Shown piece by piece: positions 1 through 6,212 of a DNA stretch of 11,258 nucleotides. The notes under the pieces were generated by a model. That model had not been told where the DNA came from and made no database searches. It saw nothing but the letters and a program-made list of their open reading frames with translations. The position numbers and the translations under genes were made by a program. Positions within the stretch are counted from its first letter, which is position 1; each line of letters starts with the position of its first letter. Source of the DNA: an uncultured Oscillospiraceae bacterium (GTDB lineage: Bacteria; Bacillota; Clostridia; Oscillospirales; Oscillospiraceae); NCBI GenBank assembly GCA_905236265.1, contig CAJOOV010000152.1, forward strand, positions 1 through 11,258, given 5' to 3'.

Positions 1-415
1 CCACCAGAGCATAGGGCAGCTCATAGTGGGAGATGGTGACCAGCGGCTCGATATTGTGCTTTTTGCAGCACTCGAACACCCGGTCATAGAAGGCCAGCCC
101 CTTCTCATTCGGCTCCGTTTCCATGCCGGTGGGGAAGATTCTCGTCCAGTTGATGCTCAGGCGGAAGCACTTGAAGCCCATCTCAGCGAACAGGGCGATG
201 TCCTCTTCGTAGTGATGATAGAAGTCAATGGCCTCGTGGGAGGGATAGAGGCGGTCGGGATGAATGGTGCGGGTGACCCACTTGGGCTGGGTGTGGGAGC
301 CGTTGGTACACAGATCAGGGATGGACACGCCCTTTCCGTCCACGTCCCATGCGCCCTCAAACTGGTTTGCAGCGGTAGCGCCGCCCCACAGGAAGTCTTT
401 TCTCAGTACGGACAT
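1..415 (-). CDS. Glycoside hydrolase family 1 (6-phospho-)beta-glucosidase, N-terminal part (runs off left edge)
   Basis: This is the first 138 codons of a GH1 beta-glucosidase; family members are usually about 450-490 residues, so two thirds of the gene lies outside the window. The N-terminus reads MSVLRKDFLWGGATAANQFE, which fits the GH1 N-terminal signature (F-W-G-G-A-T-A-A-N-Q-x-E-G). Further on, RLSINWTRIFPTG is the conserved strand-2 segment of the TIM barrel. The catalytic glutamates lie beyond the edge. The ATG at 415-413 is preceded by an AGGAG about 10 nt upstream. It is the last visible gene of the operon antiterminator - PTS EIIBCA - GH1. From that context I infer that it hydrolyses 6-phospho-beta-glucosides (cellobiose, salicin or arbutin phosphates) in the cytoplasm, as BglB/BglA/AscB do. 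The 124-nt gap from the PTS gene holds a hairpin. GH1 membership is sure; the phospho-substrate rests on context. Confidence 0.93.
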   Translation of the reverse strand, partial: MSVLRKDFLWGGATAANQFEGAWDVDGKGVSIPDLCTNGSHTQPKWVTRTIHPDRLYPSHEAIDFYHHYEEDIALFAEMGFKCFRLSINWTRIFPTGMETEPNEKGLAFYDRVFECCKKHNIEPLVTISHYELPYALV

Positions 416-494
416 AAATGCAGCACTCCTTTTTCATGTTTGCGGTGACTTTAAGCAACTATATCACAAAAAGCCGCCTCTGTCCATATTCGCT

Positions 495-530
495 CTGCCC
501 TGAGCATCGAAACCTCAACGCTCAGGGCAG
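495..530 (-). other. Intercistronic hairpin between PTS gene and beta-glucosidase
   Basis: There is a perfect 11-bp inverted repeat (CTGCCCTGAGC at 495-505, GCTCAGGGCAG at 520-530) with a 14-nt loop, starting 10 nt before the PTS stop codon would be reached from the left. On the minus strand, which is the direction of transcription, the 3' arm is followed by AGCGAATATG and not by a U-tract, so it is not a standard intrinsic terminator. It may protect the upstream message from 3' exonucleases or mark a processing point between bglF and the glucosidase. The hairpin is certain; its role is inference. Confidence 0.6.
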
Positions 531-539
531 AAAAGGGGA

Positions 540-2441
540 TTACACCACGGTCATCAGCTCGTCCCCTGCGGTGACAGCGCCCACATTGGCAACCTTGATG
601 GACACAAAGTCGTCGGAGTTGGTCACCAGCACCGGGGTATGGAGCTGATAGCCCTCGGCCTTAATGGCGTTCATGTCAAACTCAATGAGCAGATCGCCCT
701 TTTTCACCTTCTGTCCCTCTTTCACCTTGCAGGTATAGTGCCTGCCTTCCAGAGCGACGGTGTCCAGACCGACGTGAATCAGCAGCTCCACGCCCTGGGC
801 GGTGGTGAGACCCACGGCGTGCTTTGTCTCCATGGTGGCGGACACGGTGGCGTCACAGGGGGCGACCACACGGCCTGCGGAGGGGACAATGGCGATGCCC
901 TCGCCCAGAGCGCCGGAGGAGAACACCTCGTCAGGCACGCTGGCCAGATCCACGACCTGGCCGGTGAGGGGAGCGGAGATGACCACCTTGTTCACCAGAG
1001 GCTTGGGAGCGTCAGCGCTGCTGCCCTCCTCGTCCTCGTCGTCTGCTTCAGGAGCGGGATCCTTGAACAGCACAAAGGTGACGGCAAAGGCGATGGCAAT
1101 AATGCCCACTGCGGCGATCGCGCCGAAGATCACGCCGTGCATGGGGTTCTCGCCGCCGATGAAGGTAATCAGGGAGAGGATGGAGGGGGAGCCGCCCATG
1201 GTGTAGCCCTTCACGCCGGTGATGCCGGTGAACAGTCCGCCCACACCGGCGGCGATGACAGCGCCGATCATGGGGGTCATGTAGCGCAGGTTGATGCCGT
1301 ACATGGCAGGCTCGGTAACGCCGGCCACAATGGCGGAGATGGCGCAGGCGATGCCCTCGGAGCGGGTCTCCTCGTTCTTGGTCTTGCAGGCTACGCCAAG
1401 GGAGGCAGCGCCCTGAGCGATATTGGAGCAGAACATGGTGACCAGCACGATCACGTCATAGCCCAGCGTGGCAATATTGTTCATGAACAGGGGGATGAGG
1501 GCGTAGTGCATACCGGTCATGACGATGAAGGGCATGGCTGCGGACAGGATGCCCACGGTGAGCCAGGGCACGGCGTTGTACATGACGGTGAACAGGTTGG
1601 AGAGCAGGTTGCCCACCACGTTGCCCAGAGGCCCCAGCACATACAGGGAGCAGGGGATGCAGATGATAATGAACAGCAGGGGCTTCAGGAAGGCCTTGAG
1701 CACATTGGGGCTGACCCGGTCTGCGAAGTCCTCCGCCCATGCCATGACGGGAGCCATCAGCAGCATAGGCAGCACGGAGGAGGTGTAGCTGGAGCAGATG
1801 ACAGGCAGGCCGAAGAGATAGGTGCAGGGCATACCAAGGAAGGTGCCCAGATTCTCGCCGCCCATCAGGGCAATCAGGTCAGGATAGCACAGCGCAGCGC
1901 CCACCACCATAAACAGCATGGGGCTTTTGCCCATCTTCTGAGCGATGGTCATGCCCAGGAACACCGGCAGCAGATAGAAGAAGCAGTCTGCAAAGGCATA
2001 AATCAGCACATAGGTGGAGCTGGTGGAGTCCATACCGCAGAAGGTGGTCAGCAGGGTGAGCACCACCTTCAGCATACCACAGCCCAGCATGGCGGGGAGC
2101 ATGGGGGTCATGCAGCCTGCCACAAAGCCGAACAGCCGCTGCACGGGGCTGCCCTGCGCCTTGGCGGGCGCCGCCTTGCCGCTGCCGTCAAACTTCCCCA
2201 GCTTGGAGAATTCCTTGAAGAGGTTGGACACCTCGTTGCCGATGACGACCTGATACTGGCCGCCCTGTTTGATGACGCTCTTCACGCCCTTGATCTTGTT
2301 GACTTTTGCGTCGTTGGCCTTGCTCTCGTCGTGGAGCACCAGACGAAGCCGGGTCATACAGTGGGTTGCACTGGCGATGTTGTCAACGCCGCCCACGCCC
2401 TCGATGATTTTTTTCGAGGTCTCCACATAATCCATTGCCAC
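540..2441 (-). CDS. bglF: PTS beta-glucoside transporter subunit IIBCA (BglF type)
   Basis: This is a complete 633-residue, single-chain sugar permease of the phosphotransferase system. It imports a beta-glucoside and phosphorylates it on the way in. The domain order is EIIB-EIIC-EIIA. EIIB (about 1-85) has the phospho-accepting Cys28 in HCMTRLRL. EIIC (about 105-455) has many hydrophobic helices with the conserved TEPAMYG and GGNP-like (GGENPMHG) loops. A charged linker rich in Asp/Glu (about 465-480) leads to EIIA (about 487-633), with active-site His556 in LLIHVGLDTVAL and the partner His541. Size and order match E. coli BglF and Bacillus BglP. The chosen start is GTG at 2441-2439, because AAAGGAGG lies 7 nt upstream; the ATG two codons later (2435) would be 13 nt away and is the alternative. 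In such operons this protein also phosphorylates the antiterminator when no sugar is present. Confidence 0.95.
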   Translation of the reverse strand: MAMDYVETSKKIIEGVGGVDNIASATHCMTRLRLVLHDESKANDAKVNKIKGVKSVIKQGGQYQVVIGNEVSNLFKEFSKLGKFDGSGKAAPAKAQGSPVQRLFGFVAGCMTPMLPAMLGCGMLKVVLTLLTTFCGMDSTSSTYVLIYAFADCFFYLLPVFLGMTIAQKMGKSPMLFMVVGAALCYPDLIALMGGENLGTFLGMPCTYLFGLPVICSSYTSSVLPMLLMAPVMAWAEDFADRVSPNVLKAFLKPLLFIIICIPCSLYVLGPLGNVVGNLLSNLFTVMYNAVPWLTVGILSAAMPFIVMTGMHYALIPLFMNNIATLGYDVIVLVTMFCSNIAQGAASLGVACKTKNEETRSEGIACAISAIVAGVTEPAMYGINLRYMTPMIGAVIAAGVGGLFTGITGVKGYTMGGSPSILSLITFIGGENPMHGVIFGAIAAVGIIAIAFAVTFVLFKDPAPEADDEDEEGSSADAPKPLVNKVVISAPLTGQVVDLASVPDEVFSSGALGEGIAIVPSAGRVVAPCDATVSATMETKHAVGLTTAQGVELLIHVGLDTVALEGRHYTCKVKEGQKVKKGDLLIEFDMNAIKAEGYQLHTPVLVTNSDDFVSIKVANVGAVTAGDELMTVV

Positions 2442-2492
2442 TGTTGTTCCTCCTTTTTCTTTTTTCCGCAGGTGGATGGGTTCTATATGAGT

Positions 2493-2513
2493 GACAGCGA
2501 AGGGAGCGCTGTC
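2493..2513 (-). other. Hairpin overlapping the bglG stop codon
   Basis: A perfect 7-bp stem (GACAGCG and CGCTGTC) with a 7-nt loop overlaps the stop codon of the antiterminator gene (2514-2512), in the 70-nt gap before bglF. No U-tract follows on the minus strand and there is no second RAT-like sequence here. This differs from E. coli bgl, where terminators flank bglG on both sides. It could affect termination of translation or the relative amounts of BglG and BglF. The function is not known from sequence. Confidence 0.45.
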
Positions 2514-3390
2514 AATTCATACCGGTTTCACGGGACGTTTCCCCGCTGCGCTTTGCCGAGCGGATGACCCGGCTGATGTGGATGAGCAGATAGAGCTTCT
2601 CCTCGCTGGAGATCTCATAGTGGAAGTGAATCAGGATGTAGTCCGCAATCCGCTCCACACAGCGGTGGACGTGGGGGTGCTTCCCCTTCAGCTCCGTGTA
2701 CAGCTCATCCTCCTCCGTCTCCGGGCAGCACTCCCTTGTGGCAATCCGGTTGACGAAGAATTTCAGGTGGGTGAGAAAGCGCTGGTAGTTCCAGTCCTCC
2801 TCGTTCAACGTGAGCTGGAAGGACTGCTCCACCAGAGAGATCACGCTGCTGGCAAGGCGGGTCACCAAATCCGGGGCCACCTGAGGGGAATTGCCCAGCT
2901 GGGCGATGACGATGTGATAGGCGAGAAACGCTGCCTCATCGTCCAGCATTTCCATGTCATAGCGCTCCTTCAGCAGCCGCAGGGCGTATTTCCCCACCTG
3001 AAACTCTCTGGGGTAGACCCGCTTCACGTCCCAGAGCATGGGGTTTTCCAGCCGCACGCCCTTGCGGTAGCGCTCCACGCTGCCCGCCATGTGGTCGCAC
3101 AGGGGGAGGATGACCTTGTCGGAGAGCTTCAGGGCATAGCGGCTGCGGGCGTAGTCCAAAAGCTCCTCCGCAATGCCCCAGTATACGTCCTCGATCTCGG
3201 TAAAGAGCTGCTGGAAGTGGCGGCTTTCGTCCTCGTTCTCCGGGAGAAAGCGACGCTCGATGAGAGATTCGTCCGCCTCGTCCCCGGCACGCTTCTTCCA
3301 GCCGATGCCCTTGCCCTGACAGATCAGCTCCTGTCCGTTGGGCTGACGCACCAGAATCATATTGTTGTTCAGAGCCTTTACAATCCTCAT
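2512..3390 (-). CDS. bglG: BglG/LicT-family transcription antiterminator (CAT-PRD1-PRD2)
   Basis: This 292-residue RNA-binding antiterminator should control the operon it heads. The N-terminal CAT domain (1-55) shows MRIVKALNNNMILV, the conserved NNN, and the GKGIGWKK segment. PRD1 (about 65-170) carries His100 in LCDHMAGSVERY and His159 in DEAAFLAYHI. PRD2 (about 175-285) carries His208 in FLTHLKFFVNRI and His271 in YLLIHISRV. All four regulatory histidines of the family are therefore present. The start at 3390 is fixed by AAAGGAG 8 nt upstream and by the conserved CAT N-terminus; a longer in-frame reading exists but passes through the leader terminator. In this family, PTS EII phosphorylation of one PRD inactivates the protein, while HPr phosphorylation of the other favours activity. 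A RAT and terminator lie directly upstream (3411-3506), which fits autoregulation. Confidence 0.95.
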   Translation of the reverse strand: MRIVKALNNNMILVRQPNGQELICQGKGIGWKKRAGDEADESLIERRFLPENEDESRHFQQLFTEIEDVYWGIAEELLDYARSRYALKLSDKVILPLCDHMAGSVERYRKGVRLENPMLWDVKRVYPREFQVGKYALRLLKERYDMEMLDDEAAFLAYHIVIAQLGNSPQVAPDLVTRLASSVISLVEQSFQLTLNEEDWNYQRFLTHLKFFVNRIATRECCPETEEDELYTELKGKHPHVHRCVERIADYILIHFHYEISSEEKLYLLIHISRVIRSAKRSGETSRETGMN

Positions 3391-3410
3391 CCGCACAGCT
3401 CCTTTCCGGT

Positions 3411-3450
3411 AAAAACAAAACAGGCACGGCACAACAAGAAAACACGCCTG
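3411..3450 (-). terminator. Leader terminator (attenuator) of the bgl operon
   Basis: On the minus strand an 8-bp stem (CAGGCGTG at 3450-3443, CGTGCCTG at 3428-3421, two G-U pairs) is followed at once by TTTTGTTTTT (3420-3411), and then by the bglG ribosome binding site. The same 3' arm can also pair with CAGGCAAGGC at 3485-3476, inside the 3' half of the RAT: six pairs, one mismatch, then three pairs. Folding of the RAT and of that longer terminator stem would exclude each other, as in LicT/BglG control. Confidence 0.8.
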
Positions 3451-3470
3451 CCCGGAGGAAGACGGCCTCA

Positions 3471-3506
3471 TGTGAGCCTTGCCTGCATTACCAGTCACAA
3501 ATCACA
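3471..3506 (-). promoter_or_regulatory. Ribonucleic antiterminator (RAT) site for the BglG protein
   Basis: The RNA reads TGTGATTTGTGACTGGTAAT followed by GCAGGCAAGGCTCACA. It folds into a stepped hairpin: outer TGTGA/TCACA, then TTGT/GCAA, then CTG/CAG closing a short loop, with asymmetric internal loops between. This is the architecture and core sequence (ACTG-N4-xGCAGGCAA) of known BglG/LicT RATs. It begins only a few bases after the predicted +1, and its 3' arm overlaps the alternative terminator stem. The bound antiterminator would stabilise it and allow read-through into the operon. Confidence 0.8.
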
Positions 3507-3517
3507 ACTCTTAAAAA

Positions 3518-3546
3518 ATTATAACAATTGAACGTCTGTTCGTCAA
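3518..3546 (-). promoter_or_regulatory. SigA-type promoter of the bgl operon
   Basis: The -35 box is TTGACG (3546-3541) and the -10 box is TATAAT (3523-3518), with a 17-bp spacer on the minus strand. Transcription should start near 3511, just before the RAT, giving a leader of about 120 nt before bglG. I looked for a catabolite-responsive element near these boxes and saw no convincing match. Confidence 0.85.
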
Positions 3547-3628
3547 ATGACAGAATACACAAATTTCGCAAAGTGATTTTGTATGTTTTGCCGGAGGGGT
3601 GCCGGGGCCGGAGGGAGCGCCGCTGCGG

Positions 3629-4486
3629 TCATGGGGCAACGGGGCGCTCGCTGGCAAAGGCAGAGAGGAGAACCACTGCTGAACCCGCCAGAGCGGGAAG
3701 GGTGAGGGGTTCATGCAGAAGCGCAGCGGAGCAGGCAACGGCAACCACCGGGTCAAGGTAGCTGAGTACGGAGACGGTCTGGGCGGTGAGATGCTCCATA
3801 GCGTCAAAATAGAGCAGGTAGGTCAGTCCGGTGTGGACAATGCCCACCACCAGAAGCAGCAGCAGCGTGAACGGGTCAGCAAGGGGGATGGGGGAGGCGG
3901 CACAGAAGGGGAGCAGCATGATTCCTGCCACGGCAAGCTGCAGGGCGGTACGGTGCAGGGCGGGAATGCCGGAGATGGTCTTGTTCAGGAGCATAACTCC
4001 GGCGTAGAGACAGGCAGCGCCCAGCGCAAGGAGGATGCCCCTGCCCCCGGCGATGCCCCCTGTTCCGCCCGCACAGACCAGAGCTGCGCCCCCAAAGGCG
4101 ACAAGACAGCACAGGAAACGGCGCAGGGTGAGCGTTTCTCCCAGAACCAGAGGAGAGGCCAGCACCACCAGCACCGGTGCCAGATAGTAGCAGGTGGTGG
4201 CCGCCGCCACGGTGGTGTAGCGGTAGGACTGAAAGAGGAGGAGCCAGTTTCCCCCCAGACAGGCCCCGGAGAGCAGCAGCAGGGGCAAAGCCCTTCCAAT
4301 ACCGGACAGGGATAGGCTGCCCCGGCGCAGCAGGGCGGCGGCTGTCAGCGCCAGCGCCCCCACCAGTCCCCGGACGGCGGCAATTGCGGCGCTGGAGAGG
4401 GGAATGGAGCGGACAAACACGCCGATGGTGCCAAAGAGTACCATGGAGACGATCAGCTCGCCCATGGCACGTTTTCTGCCCTCCAT
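3629..4486 (-). CDS. EamA/DMT-superfamily membrane transporter
   Basis: This is a 285-residue, very hydrophobic protein with about ten predicted membrane helices arranged as two EamA repeats (about 5-135 and 145-280), the usual size for this family. Family features include the early R-G-L-V-G stretch after helix 2, a GNWLLLFQSYRYT segment, APVLVVLASPLVLGE closing the first repeat, and SYLDPVVAV...LLHEPLT in the second. Members export or import small metabolites such as amino acids, nucleosides or drugs; the substrate cannot be told from sequence. The start is set at ATG 4486, with GGGAGG 7 nt upstream. A GTG two codons earlier is only one base from that Shine-Dalgarno and is unlikely. The gene follows the GGDEF gene by 54 nt on the same strand with no promoter or terminator seen between, so cotranscription is likely. 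No clear terminator follows its stop codon. Confidence 0.9.
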   Translation of the reverse strand: MEGRKRAMGELIVSMVLFGTIGVFVRSIPLSSAAIAAVRGLVGALALTAAALLRRGSLSLSGIGRALPLLLLSGACLGGNWLLLFQSYRYTTVAAATTCYYLAPVLVVLASPLVLGETLTLRRFLCCLVAFGGAALVCAGGTGGIAGGRGILLALGAACLYAGVMLLNKTISGIPALHRTALQLAVAGIMLLPFCAASPIPLADPFTLLLLLVVGIVHTGLTYLLYFDAMEHLTAQTVSVLSYLDPVVAVACSAALLHEPLTLPALAGSAVVLLSAFASERPVAP

Positions 4487-4540
4487 CTCCACGCCTCCCT
4501 TTTCCGGCCTGCGGCGGTTCCTGATTGCCGAGAGGCGGTG

Positions 4541-5953
4541 TCAGATGCGCTGCGCCTTCATTTCCTTCTTGTGCCGGTACATCTTCTCGTCCGCCCGCTG
4601 GAACACATCCTCCATGCAGGTATCCCCCTTGGAGAACACCGCCATGCCTGCAGCGGCGGAGAGCCGGTTCCACGGCTCCAGCGTCTCGTCCTGCGCCAGT
4701 ACCTCAAACTTCCCCGTCAGCAGCCGGAACAGCTCCATGCGGTTGTTGTAATCCGCCCCCTCCAGCAGCACCACAAACTCGTCCCCGCCCACCCGGTAGA
4801 CAGGGGAGTGGCTGTAGATCCGGCAGATCAGATGCACGGAGCTGACAATGTAGGAGTCGCCCCGCTCATGGCCGTAGCTGTCATTGATGCGCTTGAGGTA
4901 ATTCAGGTCGATCATCACAATGCCGAACCGGGCAACCCGGTCAAGAATCTCCTGTTCAATCCGCTGGGCGTCATGCTGGTAGGCGGTTTTATTCTTCACC
5001 TTGGTGAGGGCGTCCTGATGGGCCAGCACGTCCATCTCGTCCACCTGCGTCTGCATCTGCCTGACCCGCCCCTCAGCGTTGATGATGTTGATGGCATATT
5101 CCCGCATATCGGCGGACATCCTTGCCACGGCGTTGGACAGGGATTCCACCTCGTTTTCTGTGTGAATCTCCGGCTCCCGGTAGACCAGAAGGCTGGGGTT
5201 GCGCTGGGAATGGCTCACATCCGCAAAGGAGACCACGCTCTGCTCCAGCTTCATAATGGGCTGGGTCACGTTGGAGCGAATCCACAGCAGGAAGAAGATG
5301 ATAAAGAGCAGCCCCATAAAGGCAATCAGGATAAAATGAATGGCCACATGGCGCACAATGGTGGATTGGATGAGGTCAATGGGGAGATTCAGACACAGCA
5401 GGGCAAAGGTTTCCCCCTGTTGGTTCTGCAGGGGAAGGGCAGCGGTATAGTCCCGGCCATACTCGGTCTTTGTCTCAAAGAACGCCAGCTCCCCTGCCTT
5501 TTGAATCCGGTCAAAGGAGGCACGCATCTCCGGGGAATAGACATCCGTGAGCATACGTCCCAGATAAAACTCCTCCGGCATCCCTGCGGCACGGTCGAGA
5601 GGGGAGAAGGAGTTCATCACATTCATCACGTCCTGCCCCTGCTGGGTCTCCACACTGCGGATAATGTACAGGTGAGAGATATTGTGGTTGGTGTATACAT
5701 CATCCATAAATGCCTGAAGGGCATCCAGCTTGGAGGAGCGCCTGCCCCCAAGAATGCACTGCTCCAGATCATAGTGGTCAATATGGCTGTCCACATAGTG
5801 GAGAAGGTCGGCCATCTGCGACTCATACTGCCGGAACATTGCCTGATGATAGCTGCAATAGGTGGTGACGCACAGCACCAGCGCCAGCAGGATGATAAAC
5901 AGGGAGCTTGCAAGGGTTATGCTCTTGTAGAGGGGTTTACGGTTTTTTACCAT
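4541..5953 (-). CDS. Membrane-anchored diguanylate cyclase (GGDEF) with extracytoplasmic sensor region and HAMP
   Basis: This 470-residue protein has helix 1 (about 12-33), an external region of about 170 residues (34-204), helix 2 (205-225), a HAMP-like linker and short coiled segment (226-305), and a C-terminal GGDEF domain (about 308-465). The GGDEF signature is intact at 389-393 in YRVGGDEFVVLLEG. The metal and substrate residues D349 (MIDLNYLK), N357, D358 and G361-H362 are present. It should condense two GTP into cyclic di-GMP at the membrane in response to an external signal. The place of the RxxD inhibitory site, five residues before GGDEF, reads Y-S-H-S, so product feedback through a canonical I-site is not expected. 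The external region could be a Cache/dCACHE-type fold, but I cannot confirm it. Start ATG 5953 has GAGGAG about 9 nt upstream and follows a good promoter. Confidence 0.92.
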   Translation of the reverse strand: MVKNRKPLYKSITLASSLFIILLALVLCVTTYCSYHQAMFRQYESQMADLLHYVDSHIDHYDLEQCILGGRRSSKLDALQAFMDDVYTNHNISHLYIIRSVETQQGQDVMNVMNSFSPLDRAAGMPEEFYLGRMLTDVYSPEMRASFDRIQKAGELAFFETKTEYGRDYTAALPLQNQQGETFALLCLNLPIDLIQSTIVRHVAIHFILIAFMGLLFIIFFLLWIRSNVTQPIMKLEQSVVSFADVSHSQRNPSLLVYREPEIHTENEVESLSNAVARMSADMREYAINIINAEGRVRQMQTQVDEMDVLAHQDALTKVKNKTAYQHDAQRIEQEILDRVARFGIVMIDLNYLKRINDSYGHERGDSYIVSSVHLICRIYSHSPVYRVGGDEFVVLLEGADYNNRMELFRLLTGKFEVLAQDETLEPWNRLSAAAGMAVFSKGDTCMEDVFQRADEKMYRHKKEMKAQRI

Positions 5954-5998
5954 AGGACTGCACTCCTCAGAAGGACAAAAAAGCCTATATACGGTTTC

Positions 5999-6027
5999 AT
6001 TCTACAGGATTCCCGCCCCTGCGTCAA
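5999..6027 (-). promoter_or_regulatory. Promoter of the GGDEF-EamA unit
   Basis: On the minus strand, TTGACG (6027-6022) and TAGAAT (6004-5999) are separated by 17 bp. The predicted start near 5992 gives a leader of about 40 nt before the GGDEF start codon. Confidence 0.75.
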
Positions 6028-6084
6028 TAGTTCGAAATGAGTTTTACGCAAGAGTGTCCTGTAACGGCAGCCAAAGCCGCAGGG

Positions 6085-6108
6085 AAAAACTGCCCCGCCG
6101 GGGGGCAG
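6085..6108 (-). terminator. Intrinsic terminator on the minus strand between divergent promoters
   Basis: The minus strand reads CTGCCCC, a 5-nt loop, GGGGCAG, then TTTTT (6089-6085): a perfect 7-bp GC-rich stem with a U-tract. It lies between the cysK promoter and the GGDEF promoter and points toward the GGDEF gene. On the plus strand no U-tract follows. No minus-strand gene is visible directly upstream, so it may insulate the GGDEF gene from antisense transcription across cysK, or end a short unrecognised transcript. Confidence 0.55.
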
Positions 6109-6115
6109 AAGAAAG

Positions 6116-6144
6116 TTGACAGATTGGGGAATGCGCAATAAAAT
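6116..6144 (+). promoter_or_regulatory. Promoter of cysK
   Basis: TTGACA (6116-6121) and TAAAAT (6139-6144) are spaced by 17 bp, with transcription predicted to start near 6151. It lies back to back with the GGDEF promoter, about 90 bp away. Confidence 0.85.
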
Positions 6145-6159
6145 AGGATAGCTTATATA

Positions 6160-6183
6160 CTGACCGGGCAGCACTCCGGTCAG
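6160..6183 (+). promoter_or_regulatory. 5'-UTR hairpin of cysK
   Basis: A perfect 8-bp inverted repeat (CTGACCGG at 6160-6167, CCGGTCAG at 6176-6183) encloses an 8-nt loop. It begins about 9 nt after the predicted start of transcription and ends 18 nt before the Shine-Dalgarno. It could stabilise the 5' end of the message or be an operator for a dimeric repressor. There is no U-tract and no T-box or S-box features, so attenuation is unlikely. Confidence 0.5.
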
Positions 6184-6212
6184 AGAATCATTTGCCAGAC
6201 AGGGGAGTCATC

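Noticed and set aside
639..2567. 642-codon open frame on the plus strand
   Set aside because: It is antisense to bglF, rich in His/Gly/Asp without domains, and lacks a ribosome binding site. It is a codon-bias shadow.
3391..3498. N-terminal extension of the antiterminator to an ATG at 3498
   Set aside because: The extension would be encoded by the RAT and terminator. The family's proteins begin at the conserved CAT start (3390), which has a good ribosome binding site.
3518..3546. Possible catabolite-responsive element around the bgl promoter
   Set aside because: The partial dyad TGACGA...CGTTCA does not fit the cre consensus or its symmetry.
3590..3620. Direct repeat GCCGGAGGG between the EamA gene and the bgl promoter
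   Set aside because: Two short GC-rich copies only; likely chance in a GC-rich spacer, with no terminator structure.
4538..6040. 500-codon open frame on the plus strand
   Set aside because: It is antisense to the GGDEF gene, which has clear motifs on the minus strand.
5947..6174. 75-codon minus-strand frame across the GGDEF-cysK intergenic region
   Set aside because: It overlaps both promoters and a terminator, has no ribosome binding site, and resembles no known protein.
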